Shown here one piece after another: positions 26,405 to 36,466 of a DNA stretch of 37,570 bases. The DNA is from Candidatus Ruminococcus equi. Lineage in GTDB: Bacteria; Bacillota; Clostridia; Oscillospirales; Acutalibacteraceae. The notes under the pieces were generated by a model. That model was not told the DNA's origin and did no database searches. It saw only the letters and a program-made list of their open reading frames with translations. The position numbers and the translations under genes are program-made. Location of the stretch: contig JAGHTC010000030.1 of NCBI GenBank assembly GCA_018065465.1, forward strand, positions 1 through 37,570, given 5' to 3'. Numbering within the stretch: the first letter of the stretch is position 1; each line of letters begins with the position of its first letter.

Positions 26405-26977
26405 ATGAAACTTTTGCAGGAAAAAATCTTAAAAGACGGAAAAATCGGCGAAGGCAACATTTTGAAGGTTGACAGTTTTGTTAATCATCAAATTGATGTA
26501 AAATTTATGAACGAAGTCGGCAAAGAATTTGCCCGTTTGTTCAAAGACGAAGAAATCACGAAAATTCTGACTATCGAAGCATCTGGCATCGGTATTGCAT
26601 GCATCGTTGCACAGTATTTTGATGTTCCCGTTGTTTTTGCAAAGAAAAGCAAAACCATCAATATCGCCGGTGATGTCTATGTATCAAAAGTAGAATCATA
26701 CACCCATAAAAATGTTTACGATATTATAGTATCAAAAGAATTTTTACATAAAGAAGACAAAGTGCTGATTATTGACGACTTCCTTGCAAAAGGCTCTGCG
26801 CTCAACGGACTTATCGAACTCATCACAGCAGCAGGTGCTACTATTGTCGGTGCAGGCATAGTAATTGAAAAGGCATACCAAAACGGCGGTGAGCTCATCA
26901 GAAGCCGCGGCGTAAGGGTAGAATCTCTCGCAAGAATCAGCAGTATGTCTGACGGAAAGATTGAATTTATTGACTGA
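26405..26977 (+). CDS. xpt: Xanthine phosphoribosyltransferase
   Basis: ILKVDSFVNHQIDVKFMNEVGKEFA, VLIIDDFLAKGSALNGLIEL PRPP motif. Confidence 0.93.
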   Translation: MKLLQEKILKDGKIGEGNILKVDSFVNHQIDVKFMNEVGKEFARLFKDEEITKILTIEASGIGIACIVAQYFDVPVVFAKKSKTINIAGDVYVSKVESYTHKNVYDIIVSKEFLHKEDKVLIIDDFLAKGSALNGLIELITAAGATIVGAGIVIEKAYQNGGELIRSRGVRVESLARISSMSDGKIEFID

Positions 26978-26993
26978 TTTTCAGGTGATATAA

Positions 26994-28448
26994 ATGAAAA
27001 AAACTTTGCTTTTTAAAGTTTTGCCGTTTGTTGTTTTGACGCTTGTTTTGATAGCGGTTTTCCTTATTCCGATTATCACCGCAAACAGCGCAAAAACTGC
27101 AACCGCCTCAAACAGTGAAGCAAAAATTGAAAACACAGAAAACGCAAGTGGGGACGCCTCACTTGTTCCCCTGTCCCAAAACGGAACCGCAGATAAAAAT
27201 ATCGAAAATTCAAGCGGTAAGATTATGAACATCTACAAAGAAAGCAACGAATCAGACAGCATTACGATTTTTTGGGACAGCGTTGAAAACGCAACGGGAT
27301 ATAAAGTCTACTTCCAAAGGATGGACGAATCCGACGATTATGAATTTCTCGGTACCGTCAAAGACACGACATATACTGTCAGCGACCTGCCAAGTTCTTC
27401 GCGCTTTTCGTTTAAAGTAACCCCTGTGTTTGATTTTGGGGCTTTGCTTGTTGAAGGTGAGCCTACCGTACTCAATACGGCAACTCATCCCGATACTGTC
27501 GGTGCAATAAGGCTGAAAAAATCGGCTTTCACTATCGGTTTTGCTTTTTCACAGGTTGAGCATGCCTCTGCTTATGAGATTTACCGCATGTGTTACAAAA
27601 ACAAGGGCGAGTACGAACTCTACGACACCATTACCGATAACAGTATAACCGAGTACGAAGACAAAAATGTCGAAGACGGCAGGTCATACTACTATAAAGT
27701 AAGGGCTATTCTGAAAACCGAAAACGATACCGAATATTTCGGTGAATTTTCCGATTTCAAAGCGGTTTGCGGTTTGTATGCTCCGAAACTCAACTCCGTT
27801 ACCACACAACTTCGCCGAGTCAGTTTCAACTGGAGCAAAAGCAAATATGCAGACGGCTATGACATATACTACTCAAAAACTCCCGACAACGGATTTCAAC
27901 TTTTAGGCACTACAACCGATTTGTACTTTAACTCTCCGAGACTTGAAGCAGGAACAAAATACTATTTCCGACTTGCCCCCTATAGTCTTGTAGGCGATAA
28001 TAAAGTGAAGATTATCGGCTCGTGGGACAGCGTAGCAGAAACTCCGACAAAAGAAGCTTTTTCCGTTGATTGCGGTGATACATATATCGAAGTCAGCCGT
28101 GAACAGCAAAGACTGTGGTACTATATTGACGGCGAACTTTTTGAAACCACCCCCGTTGTAACGGGTAATTTCGGCTCTATGGATACGCCCAAAGGCTGCT
28201 ACAAGATTTTCCAGCGTACTGCCCCCGCCACACTTCGAGGTCCCGGTTATGTTACCTATGTTAACTACTGGCTCGGATTTACAACAAGCGGTTGCGGAAT
28301 TCACGATTCCAACTGGCGCTCAGGCGGTGAATACGGCGGAAGGACCTATGTCGGCAACGGCTCTCACGGTTGTGTAAACACGCCCATTGAGTCCGTTAAA
28401 AAAATCTACGACAAAGCGACTATCGGCACCTATGTCGTGGTATATTAG
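26994..28448 (+). CDS. FN3-domain L,D-transpeptidase (YkuD)
   Basis: Fibronectin-III-like repeats followed by GIHDSNW...NGSHGCVNTP catalytic motif. Confidence 0.9.
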   Translation: MKKTLLFKVLPFVVLTLVLIAVFLIPIITANSAKTATASNSEAKIENTENASGDASLVPLSQNGTADKNIENSSGKIMNIYKESNESDSITIFWDSVENATGYKVYFQRMDESDDYEFLGTVKDTTYTVSDLPSSSRFSFKVTPVFDFGALLVEGEPTVLNTATHPDTVGAIRLKKSAFTIGFAFSQVEHASAYEIYRMCYKNKGEYELYDTITDNSITEYEDKNVEDGRSYYYKVRAILKTENDTEYFGEFSDFKAVCGLYAPKLNSVTTQLRRVSFNWSKSKYADGYDIYYSKTPDNGFQLLGTTTDLYFNSPRLEAGTKYYFRLAPYSLVGDNKVKIIGSWDSVAETPTKEAFSVDCGDTYIEVSREQQRLWYYIDGELFETTPVVTGNFGSMDTPKGCYKIFQRTAPATLRGPGYVTYVNYWLGFTTSGCGIHDSNWRSGGEYGGRTYVGNGSHGCVNTPIESVKKIYDKATIGTYVVVY

Positions 28449-28555
28449 TCACAGCAAAGGACTTGCAGTTTATTCTTGACTTTTTTGCAATATAGTATAA
28501 TAATTGAGTTAGATAAAATCTATAGTGATTTTTCATATATCAAGGAGGAATAATT

Positions 28556-30223
28556 ATGTCAACAAAAGCGTTTTATCCGCTTAATGAAATAGGAAAGGAC
28601 AAGGTAGGTTTTGCAAAAACCAGGAGTATTATCGAAGCACCTTTTTACGGCAACAATGTTGTTATGGTAAACAGCCTTGCACAGGCGTATGAACTTGCTA
28701 AAAATTCTCCCGGTACTGTCGTTACCGATATGCCCGTTTACCGCGGTGAGGAATTCGGACTTCCCTCTGATGCAAAAGTACTTTTGTTCAACGACGGCTC
28801 TATCACAGGCAGATATGCCGCTGCAAGAAGAATTGCAGGCGAGCCCGGTGTTGATACCGATGCTCTTGACAAGATTGTTATGGATGCCGTTTATGATACT
28901 CGTTTCAAAAAGATGTATCACGCACAGGTTTATATCGGACTTGACCCCGAATTTATGGTAAAGGCTCATCTTCTTATCCCCGAAGGTGAAGAAAACCTTT
29001 TGTATTCTTGGATGCTCAACTTCCAGTATATGAATGAGTATTACAACAAGATGTACAAAGAATCAAAATACTATTCCAACGAACCCGATATCTACATTTT
29101 CTCCGACCCGCAATGGAAGGGTACAACCCGCACCGATGTTTGTGACGGAAAATGCCTTGCATACTTCAACACAGGCACAAACTGTGCCGCAATCCTCGGT
29201 ATGAAATACTTTGGTGAGCACAAAAAAGGCACGCTTACTATCGGCTGGGCTATCGCTAACCGCAACGGCTACGCTTCATGCCACGGCGGTCAGAAAGAAT
29301 ATACTCTCTCGGATGGCTCAAAATATGTTGCTTCCGTATTCGGACTTTCAGGCTCGGGTAAATCAACTATCACCCACGCTAAGCACGGCGGTAAATACGA
29401 AGTTACGGTTTTGCACGATGACGCTTTTGTTATCAATTCCGAGACCTGCTCTTCTGTTGCTATGGAGCCTACTTATTTTGACAAAACTGCCGACTATCCG
29501 ACAAACTGCCACGATAACAAGTTCCTGCTCACAGTACAGAACTGCTCCGCAACCCGCGACGAAAACGGCAACATCGTTCTCGTTACTGAAGATATCAGAA
29601 ACGGCAACGGCAGAGCTATCAAGTCAAAACTTTGGTCACCGAACAGAGTTGACAAGATTGAATCTCCCGTTAACGCTATTTTCTGGATTATGAAAGACCC
29701 GACAATCCCGCCTGTTGTTAAACTCAAAGGTGCTTCGCTCGCTTCCGCTATGGGTGCTACTCTTGCTACAAAGCGCAGCTCCGCAGAAAGACTTGCAGAA
29801 GGTGTTGACCCCAACGCTTTGGTTGTTGAGCCTTACGCAAACCCGTTTAGAACTTATCCGCTCGTAAACGACTATGAGAAGTTCAAGAAACTCGTTGCCG
29901 AAAAGAATGTTGACTGCTACATCATCAACACAGGCGACTTTATGGGCAAAAAAGTTCAGCCGAAAGATACTTTGGGTATCATCGAGGCTATCGTTGAGAA
30001 GAAAGCCGTATTCAAAAAATGGGGCAACTTCGACGATATCGAAATCTTTGAGTGGGAAGGCTTTGTTCCCGATTTCAGCGATGAAGAATATGTCAAAGCA
30101 CTCAAAGCAAGAATGCAGGACAGAGTTGACTTCATCAAGTCAAGAGAAACAGCAAAAGGCGGTTTCGACAAACTCCCCGAGGACGCTTTGCAGTCAATCG
30201 AAAAAGTTTTGGAACAAATCTGA
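28556..30223 (+). CDS. pckA: ATP-dependent phosphoenolpyruvate carboxykinase
   Basis: FGLSGSGKSTITH kinase loop, LHDDAFVI, full-length 555 aa; AGGAGG RBS. Confidence 0.93.
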   Translation: MSTKAFYPLNEIGKDKVGFAKTRSIIEAPFYGNNVVMVNSLAQAYELAKNSPGTVVTDMPVYRGEEFGLPSDAKVLLFNDGSITGRYAAARRIAGEPGVDTDALDKIVMDAVYDTRFKKMYHAQVYIGLDPEFMVKAHLLIPEGEENLLYSWMLNFQYMNEYYNKMYKESKYYSNEPDIYIFSDPQWKGTTRTDVCDGKCLAYFNTGTNCAAILGMKYFGEHKKGTLTIGWAIANRNGYASCHGGQKEYTLSDGSKYVASVFGLSGSGKSTITHAKHGGKYEVTVLHDDAFVINSETCSSVAMEPTYFDKTADYPTNCHDNKFLLTVQNCSATRDENGNIVLVTEDIRNGNGRAIKSKLWSPNRVDKIESPVNAIFWIMKDPTIPPVVKLKGASLASAMGATLATKRSSAERLAEGVDPNALVVEPYANPFRTYPLVNDYEKFKKLVAEKNVDCYIINTGDFMGKKVQPKDTLGIIEAIVEKKAVFKKWGNFDDIEIFEWEGFVPDFSDEEYVKALKARMQDRVDFIKSRETAKGGFDKLPEDALQSIEKVLEQI

Positions 30224-30238
30224 TATTTGCATAAGAAA

Positions 30239-30276
30239 ACGCTCATCAAGTTTAGGCTTGATGAGCGTATTTTTAT
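30239..30276. terminator. Bidirectional intrinsic terminator
   Basis: ACGCTCATCAAG-TTTAGG-CTTGATGAGCGT perfect 12-bp stem then ATTTTTATT. Confidence 0.88.
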
Positions 30277-30419
30277 TGCTTTTTGCTTTTACAAAGTTCG
30301 CAGTTACTGCACGAACAGCCAACGCATTTCCCGTCTTTTTTTCGCTTTACTATATACCTTACGGCAAAGAAAACAAGCACCGCAAGTACAAGAATGATTA
30401 TGTAATCAAAAATGTTCAT
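30273..30419 (-). CDS. FeoB-associated Cys-rich membrane protein
   Basis: MNIFDYIIILVLAVLVFFAVRYIVKRKKDGKCVGCSCSNCELCKSKKQ; ATGA overlap with feoB. Confidence 0.88.
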   Translation of the reverse strand: MNIFDYIIILVLAVLVFFAVRYIVKRKKDGKCVGCSCSNCELCKSKKQ

Positions 30420-32425
30420 ATTATCAAACTTCCTATTGTGTAAACGATGAAAGCAGATACCCACGCAACCGCACATTGAAGTACAACTACGCCCAAAGTC
30501 TGTATGCGAGAGTCAAGTTCCTTGCGAATGGTAGTAACAGCCGCAACGCAGGGTGTATAAAGCAAAGTAAAAATAAGGAAAGAAAATGCCGAAAGCGGAG
30601 TAAATAAAGTATGCAGTGCGGGACCTAAATCAGCAGTACCCGTATTTAGAAGTACCGACATAGTAGACACAACCGCCTCTTTTGCAGAGAAGCCGGAAAT
30701 CAAAGCGGTAGTAACCCGATAATCGCCAAAACCGAGCGGTTTGAATATCGGAGAGATAAACTGACCGATAAGGGCAAGTAAACTGTCAGATGAATCGGTG
30801 ACAACATTGAGCCTTGTGTCAAATTTAGTCAAGAACCAAATAATCATTGACGCTAGAAAAATAACGGTAAACGCACGGGATAAAAAGTCTTTTGCCTTTT
30901 CCCACAGGAGAAGACCGACATTTTTTGCCCCCGGCAGGCGGTAGTTCGGCAGTTCCATAACAAACGGAACAGGATGACCTTTGAACGCCGTATTCTTCAA
31001 AATCAAAGCAAGGATAATACCAAGTACAATGCCGATAACATAAAGCCCTATCATAACAAGCGCGCCGTGTTTTGGGAAAAATGCTGCGGTAAATACAGCA
31101 TAAATCGGGATTTTTGCCGAACAACTCATATAAGGAGTTAAGAGTATTGTCATCTTTCGGTCGCGGTCGGAAGATACCGTTCGTGTTGCCATAATCGCAG
31201 GAACGGAACAACCGAAACCGATGAGCATCGGAACAAAACTTTTGCCCGAAAGTCCGATTTTTCGAAGGAGTCTGTCCATAACAAAAGCAACCCTCGCCAT
31301 ATATCCCGTATCTTCCAAAATTGATAGGAAGAAAAACAGGGTAACGATAATCGGCAGGAAAGTCAGCACCGAGCCGACTCCGACAAAAATGCCGTCTATT
31401 ATCAAAGAATGAACAACCTCGTTTATGCCATAAGCGGTCAGCGCGTTGTCGACAACCATAGTCAGTTGGTCTATCCCGAGAGTCAACAGGTCGGAAAGCG
31501 CCGAGCCGATAACATTGAATGTCAGCCAGAATATAAGGAACATTATACCGAGAAAAACAGGAATCGCCGTATATTTTCCGGTGAGGATATTATCTATTTT
31601 TACCGAGCGGATATGCTCTTTACTTTCGTGGCATTTCACAACCGCTTTTGATACTATCTTCTCAATGAAAACATATCGCATTTCAGCCAAAGCGGCGTTT
31701 CTGTCGAGTTTACACTCGTCTTCCATCTCAACAATACAGTGCTCCAAAAGTTCCTTTTCGTTTTCATCGAGTTCGAGTGCTTCCTCGATTTTTGTATCAC
31801 CTTCGATGAGTTTTGTCGCACAAAATCTTTTGGATATGCCCGCACGCTCGGCGTGGTCTTCGATAAGATGCACAACCGCGTGGATACAGCGGTGAACAGG
31901 AGAGTCGGAAGAACAAAAGTCCCATACAGCGGGTTTTATCTTTCCTTTTGCGACCTTTACAGCCTGGTCGATAAGTTCGGAAACACCCTCGCCTTTTGAC
32001 GCGCTTATCGGTACAACGGGGATACCGAGTTCCTTGCTCATTTTATCAACATCAATCGTACCGCCGTTTGAACGGACTTCGTCCATCATATTAAGGGCTA
32101 AGACCATCGGTACACGAAGTTCAAGAAGTTGCAAAGTAAGATAGAGGTTTCTTTCGATATTCGTAGCGTCAACAATATTGATAATTCCGTCGGGCTTTTC
32201 GTTTATGATAAAATCTCTTGTGACAATTTCTTCCTGTGTATACGGGCGAAGTGAATATATACCCGGCAGGTCAACAACAGATGCATTCTTTACATTTTTT
32301 ATTGCACCGATTTTTTGGTCAACGGTGACGCCGGGAAAATTTCCGACATGCTGGTTCGAGCCTGTAAGGGCGTTAAACAGCGTGGTTTTTCCGCAGTTTT
32401 GGTTTCCTGCAAGTGCAAAAATCAT
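30416..32425 (-). CDS. feoB: Ferrous iron transport protein B
   Basis: GNQNCGKTTLFNALTG, VDLPGIYSLRPYTQEE, Gate domains. Confidence 0.96.
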   Translation of the reverse strand: MIFALAGNQNCGKTTLFNALTGSNQHVGNFPGVTVDQKIGAIKNVKNASVVDLPGIYSLRPYTQEEIVTRDFIINEKPDGIINIVDATNIERNLYLTLQLLELRVPMVLALNMMDEVRSNGGTIDVDKMSKELGIPVVPISASKGEGVSELIDQAVKVAKGKIKPAVWDFCSSDSPVHRCIHAVVHLIEDHAERAGISKRFCATKLIEGDTKIEEALELDENEKELLEHCIVEMEDECKLDRNAALAEMRYVFIEKIVSKAVVKCHESKEHIRSVKIDNILTGKYTAIPVFLGIMFLIFWLTFNVIGSALSDLLTLGIDQLTMVVDNALTAYGINEVVHSLIIDGIFVGVGSVLTFLPIIVTLFFFLSILEDTGYMARVAFVMDRLLRKIGLSGKSFVPMLIGFGCSVPAIMATRTVSSDRDRKMTILLTPYMSCSAKIPIYAVFTAAFFPKHGALVMIGLYVIGIVLGIILALILKNTAFKGHPVPFVMELPNYRLPGAKNVGLLLWEKAKDFLSRAFTVIFLASMIIWFLTKFDTRLNVVTDSSDSLLALIGQFISPIFKPLGFGDYRVTTALISGFSAKEAVVSTMSVLLNTGTADLGPALHTLFTPLSAFSFLIFTLLYTPCVAAVTTIRKELDSRIQTLGVVVLQCAVAWVSAFIVYTIGSLII

Positions 32426-32661
32426 AGAACATCACCGCCATCTGCCGAAACTTCGATTTTTTTAGCGTCGTGGATACGAAGTGTCAGCTCATATCCGCGA
32501 ATTCGTATTTCAATAGGGTCGCCCATCGGGGCGATTTTTTCCAAAGTTACTTTTGTGTTCGGGATAAGTCCCATATCCAGCAAACGGCAACGCAGTACGC
32601 CCTCGCCGTTTACCGCGGTAATTATTCCGCTTTGCCCTACCTTCATTTCGTTTAGTGTCAT
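32422..32661 (-). CDS. feoA: Ferrous iron transport protein A
   Basis: MTLNEMKVGQSGIITAVNGEGVLRCRLLDMGLIPNTKVTLEKIAPMGDPIEIRIRGYELTLR; GGAGG RBS before ATG at 32661. Confidence 0.93.
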   Translation of the reverse strand: MTLNEMKVGQSGIITAVNGEGVLRCRLLDMGLIPNTKVTLEKIAPMGDPIEIRIRGYELTLRIHDAKKIEVSADGGDVL

Positions 32662-32671
32662 ATATGCCTCC

Positions 32672-32701
32672 ATAATGAGTTAGCCTTTGCTAACTCATTA
32701 T
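32672..32701. promoter_or_regulatory. Palindromic operator upstream of feoAB (metalloregulator-type)
   Basis: ATAATGAGTTAGC-CTTT-GCTAACTCATTAT perfect 13-bp arms overlapping the feo -10 box. Confidence 0.8.
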
Positions 32702-32725
32702 ATCACCGAGAAAAACCGTTGTCAA
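32697..32725 (-). promoter_or_regulatory. Consensus sigma-A promoter for feoAB
   Basis: Minus strand TTGACA, 17-nt spacer ACGGTTTTTCTCGGTGA, TATAAT. Confidence 0.88.
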
Positions 32726-32887
32726 GGCAATAATCCCTTGTTGCGTGATTTTTTCTCCGTTCTTCATAAAAATTGCGACAGTTGAAAATCTCTTGAAAAT
32801 ATCGGTATCGTATGATATGATTATTATATACTCAAAATGCTTTGGGTTGTTGTGTAAAAATCGTTGTATTTTTAGGAGGATAACGAT

Positions 32888-33967
32888 ATGAAAAGATTAG
32901 TTTGTTTTGTTCTGCTCGGTGTAATGATTTTATCATTTTGCTGTTCGTGTAAAAAAAGTGATGAGGTCGAAAAAATCCCTTATACTCCGACAAATTCTTT
33001 TATCGACTCGTGCGAAAGAGAAGTGGAAATTCCCGCAAAAATCGAAAAAATTGCACCAACAGGTTCAAGTTCGCAAATGATTTTGTTTCCGCTTTGCTCT
33101 GACCTTTTCTGCGGTATCAGCAGTGCTGTCAGCGAAGACGAAAAAAAGTTTTTTCCCGAGGACTTTTGCTCTTTGCCCGTGTTCGGTCAGTTTTACGGCA
33201 GTAAAGCAACCTTAAATATGGAGGCACTTTTAAGCGAAAGCCCCGACCTGATTATTGACGCAGGCGACCAAAAAAGCACCCATAAAGAAGATATGGATAT
33301 GATTGGAGAGCAGACGGGAATTCCCACCGTTTTTGTAAAAGCAACTCTTTCCGACTACCCGACTGCATACAGGACTTTGGGCAGGATTTTAGGACGAACC
33401 GAAAAGGCCGAAAAAATCGCTTCCTATATTGAAGAAAAACTGAAATTCGCAGAAGATTTGAAAAGCAAAATCAAAGATGATGAAAAAGTAAAAGTAATGC
33501 TGTCAGTAGGTGCAGACGGATTATCAGTTAATGCAAAAGGCTCCGTGCAGTCGGAAATTTTGGAACTTTGCGGTATTGAAAACGCCGTTGTCGCGGACAA
33601 AATCAGCAACAAAAACGGCGGTACTGTTCTTGATATGGAACAAGTCTACAACATAAATCCCGATGTGATTATTTTTGATGATGCGGGCGCTTATGATATG
33701 GTAAAAAATGACGACCAATGGAACAAACTTTCCGCTGTACAAAACGGCAGATACTACGAAGTGCCTTCTGTTCCCTATTCTTTCCTTTCGAATCCGCCGT
33801 CCGTAAACAGGATTATCGGCATTATGTGGCTTTCAAAACTTCTGTACCCTCAATACTGCGACTTTGTTTTAGAAGACGAAATGAAAGAATACTACTCACT
33901 TTTCTGGGGCTATGACTTAACAGACAACGAAGCAAAAGAAATGCTTTCAAAATCAATTTATAAATAA
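32888..33967 (+). CDS. ABC transporter substrate-binding lipoprotein (FecB/BtuF/MolA-like)
   Basis: Lipobox CCSC; SPDLIIDAGD, VFVKATLSDYPTAYRTLGRILGR, PPSVNRIIGIMWLSKLLYP. Confidence 0.88.
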   Translation: MKRLVCFVLLGVMILSFCCSCKKSDEVEKIPYTPTNSFIDSCEREVEIPAKIEKIAPTGSSSQMILFPLCSDLFCGISSAVSEDEKKFFPEDFCSLPVFGQFYGSKATLNMEALLSESPDLIIDAGDQKSTHKEDMDMIGEQTGIPTVFVKATLSDYPTAYRTLGRILGRTEKAEKIASYIEEKLKFAEDLKSKIKDDEKVKVMLSVGADGLSVNAKGSVQSEILELCGIENAVVADKISNKNGGTVLDMEQVYNINPDVIIFDDAGAYDMVKNDDQWNKLSAVQNGRYYEVPSVPYSFLSNPPSVNRIIGIMWLSKLLYPQYCDFVLEDEMKEYYSLFWGYDLTDNEAKEMLSKSIYK

Positions 33968-33977
33968 GAGAAAAATT

Positions 33978-34982
33978 ATGAAAAAGAACACATCATACAA
34001 GTTAAGATTTATTCTGCTCTTTGTCCTATTTATTGCCGTGTTTTTCCTTTCGTTTATGCTCGGGCGGTATAAAATTTTCCCCGACGAGTTGGTAAAAATC
34101 ATATTGGGACTTGAAACAGAAAACATAGATGCGGTTACGGTTGTTCTTAACATCCGTTTGCCTCGCGTTCTTGCTGCCCTTCTCATCGGTGCATCGCTTT
34201 CTGTTTCGGGAGCATCATATCAGGGAATGTTTCGAAATCCCCTTGTTTCTCCCGATATTTTGGGAGCATCAAGCGGGGCGGGTTTCGGCGCGTCACTTGC
34301 GATAATTTTGTCGCTGTCGTATTTTTCGATATCCCTTTTTGCGTTTTTGTTCGGACTATTAAGCGTTATTCTTGCGTATATTTTGAGCAAAATCGGCAGA
34401 GGAAATTCTACCCTTTCCATGGTGCTTTCGGGCATAATGATAGGCTCGCTTTTCTCGGCTATGACATCATTTATCAAGTTGATAGCCGACACAAATTCCG
34501 TATTACCGCAAATTACATATTGGCTTATGGGTAGCCTTTCATCAATCAAAAAGGCAGACATATATTTCTTGCTCCCGATAACTGTTATCTGTATGCTTCC
34601 GATACTTTTGCTCCGCTGGAGAATAAACCTGCTCACGACAGGCGATTTTGACGCAAAAAGTATGGGCGTAAATGTAAAACTTTTAAAGTTCATTATTATT
34701 ATTTGTGCAACACTTTTGACGGCTTCGTGTGTAGCGGTCAGCGGTATGATAGGCTTTGTCGGACTTGTAATTCCGCATTTTGCAAGGCGGATTTTCGGCT
34801 ATGATTATCGCAGGGTTTTACCCGCTTCGATTTTGCTCGGAAGCACATTTTTAATGCTGACAGATGATATAGCAAGAACGCTGACAACAAGCGAAATCCC
34901 TTTGGGAATACTCACATCATTTGTCGGTGTACCGGTGTTCATTTATCTTATCATAAGCAGGGGTGAACGATATGAGTATTGA
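33978..34982 (+). CDS. FecCD-family ABC transporter permease
   Basis: LRLPRVLAALLIGASLSVSGASYQGMFRNPLVSPDILGASSGAGFGA and GLVIPHFARRIFGYDYRRVLP. Confidence 0.95.
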   Translation: MKKNTSYKLRFILLFVLFIAVFFLSFMLGRYKIFPDELVKIILGLETENIDAVTVVLNIRLPRVLAALLIGASLSVSGASYQGMFRNPLVSPDILGASSGAGFGASLAIILSLSYFSISLFAFLFGLLSVILAYILSKIGRGNSTLSMVLSGIMIGSLFSAMTSFIKLIADTNSVLPQITYWLMGSLSSIKKADIYFLLPITVICMLPILLLRWRINLLTTGDFDAKSMGVNVKLLKFIIIICATLLTASCVAVSGMIGFVGLVIPHFARRIFGYDYRRVLPASILLGSTFLMLTDDIARTLTTSEIPLGILTSFVGVPVFIYLIISRGERYEY

Positions 34983-36465
34983 TGTAAAAAACCTTTGCTT
35001 TTCATACGGCGAAAACAAAGTCCTCGACGATGTATCTTTCTCCGCTTCTGACGGCGATTTTCTAATGCTCCTCGGTGAAAACGGCGCAGGAAAAACAACG
35101 CTTTTTAAATTACTTTTGGGCTTTCTGTCAAAGTATTCGGGCGAAATAGAAATAAACGGACAAAACACAAAAAATATGTCGGCAACCGACTTTGCAAAAA
35201 ATGTTTCCTATGTGTCGCAGATGTCGTCGCCTGTGTTTGACTATACCGTGCTTGATACCGTTTTGATGGGTATGACAAACTCACTGCCGAAATTTTCTTC
35301 CCCGAAAGCAGAACATATTAAAAGGGCAAAAGAAATACTCTCCCTGCTATCCATAGAGCATTTGGCACAAAGAGGAATAGGGCAAATATCGGGCGGTGAA
35401 AGGCAACTGACAATGCTCGCCCGCGCACTTGCCCAAGGTGCAAAAATTTTAGTCCTTGACGAGCCTTGTGCAAACCTTGACTACGGAAACCGTTTCAAGG
35501 TGATGAACAAAATAAGCAGGCTTACAAAACGAGGCTACACCGTGATTATGTCAACCCACGACCCGAATCAGGCATTTTTATATTCCAACAAAGTTTTGAC
35601 ACTGAAAAACGGTAAGGTACTTTCTTTCGGAAAGCCGAAAGAAACCCTCAACGAAGAAATTTTGTCACAACTTTACGGCATAACGGTAGCAAAAGAAGAA
35701 GTCACTTTGACTTCGGGGCGAGAGTTCACCGTTTGTATTCCCGAAGGCGGAAAACGAAACACGGTGTCCCAATGGGCGGATGATATGGTCTTATTTATGA
35801 CAAAGGCATCTCTCTACGGTAACTATAATTCAAGTCTTGCCGATATTATCTCAAAACACCTCGACAAAAATGACACCATCTGTGACGCGGGTTGCGGACT
35901 TGGTTTTCTCTCGATTGAACTTGCAAAAAAAGGTTATGATGTTACCGCCGTTGATTCAAACGAAAAGGCTATTTCGGTTTTGAAAGAAAATTCAAACGGA
36001 CTTGCAAATATCAATGCAATTTGCACCGACCTGTTTTCGTACAAAACCGATGAAAAGTTTTCCGCGATGATATTCAACTATTTCGGTAATATTGAAGAAA
36101 TCATCACCCTGTCAAAAAAACTTTGCAAAGGCAAAATCATCATAGTAAAACGCAGTGATAAAAAATCGGGATTTTCGCTCGACCAAGGTGAAAACAGAAA
36201 TTCATTTTCAAAAATTTCAGAGTATCTCGACAAAGAAAAGATAAGATATAAAGCAGAGCAGGCAGAAATCGAATTCGGTCAGCCATTTGAAAACGCAGAT
36301 GAAGCAATTCGCTTTTTTGAACTATACAAAAATCCCGATACTCCAAAGGCGACAAAAGAAGATGTTATGTCACTGCTCATAAAAACCGACGACGAAAAAT
36401 ATCCGCTTTATTATCCGCACAAAAAGCATATAACCATAGCGGTTATTGATGTAAAGGACTTGTAG
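34972..36465 (+). CDS. Fusion: ABC transporter ATPase (N-term) and class I SAM methyltransferase (C-term)
   Basis: GENGAGKTTLFKLL, ISGGERQLTMLARAL, ILVLDEP, then ICDAGCGLGFLSIELAKKGYDVTAVDS in one frame. Confidence 0.9.
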   Translation: MSIDVKNLCFSYGENKVLDDVSFSASDGDFLMLLGENGAGKTTLFKLLLGFLSKYSGEIEINGQNTKNMSATDFAKNVSYVSQMSSPVFDYTVLDTVLMGMTNSLPKFSSPKAEHIKRAKEILSLLSIEHLAQRGIGQISGGERQLTMLARALAQGAKILVLDEPCANLDYGNRFKVMNKISRLTKRGYTVIMSTHDPNQAFLYSNKVLTLKNGKVLSFGKPKETLNEEILSQLYGITVAKEEVTLTSGREFTVCIPEGGKRNTVSQWADDMVLFMTKASLYGNYNSSLADIISKHLDKNDTICDAGCGLGFLSIELAKKGYDVTAVDSNEKAISVLKENSNGLANINAICTDLFSYKTDEKFSAMIFNYFGNIEEIITLSKKLCKGKIIIVKRSDKKSGFSLDQGENRNSFSKISEYLDKEKIRYKAEQAEIEFGQPFENADEAIRFFELYKNPDTPKATKEDVMSLLIKTDDEKYPLYYPHKKHITIAVIDVKDL

Positions 36466-36466
36466 T

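Noticed and set aside
28480-28510. Promoter TTGACT...TATAAT upstream of pckA
   Set aside because: Spacer is only 14 nt; an alternative TTCTTG -35 gives 17 nt but is weak, so not listed as a feature.
32726-32887. Possible Moco riboswitch or operator upstream of the ABC-xdhC operon
   Set aside because: No recognisable Moco aptamer core; only a weak ATATC-N10-GATAT repeat, too short to claim.
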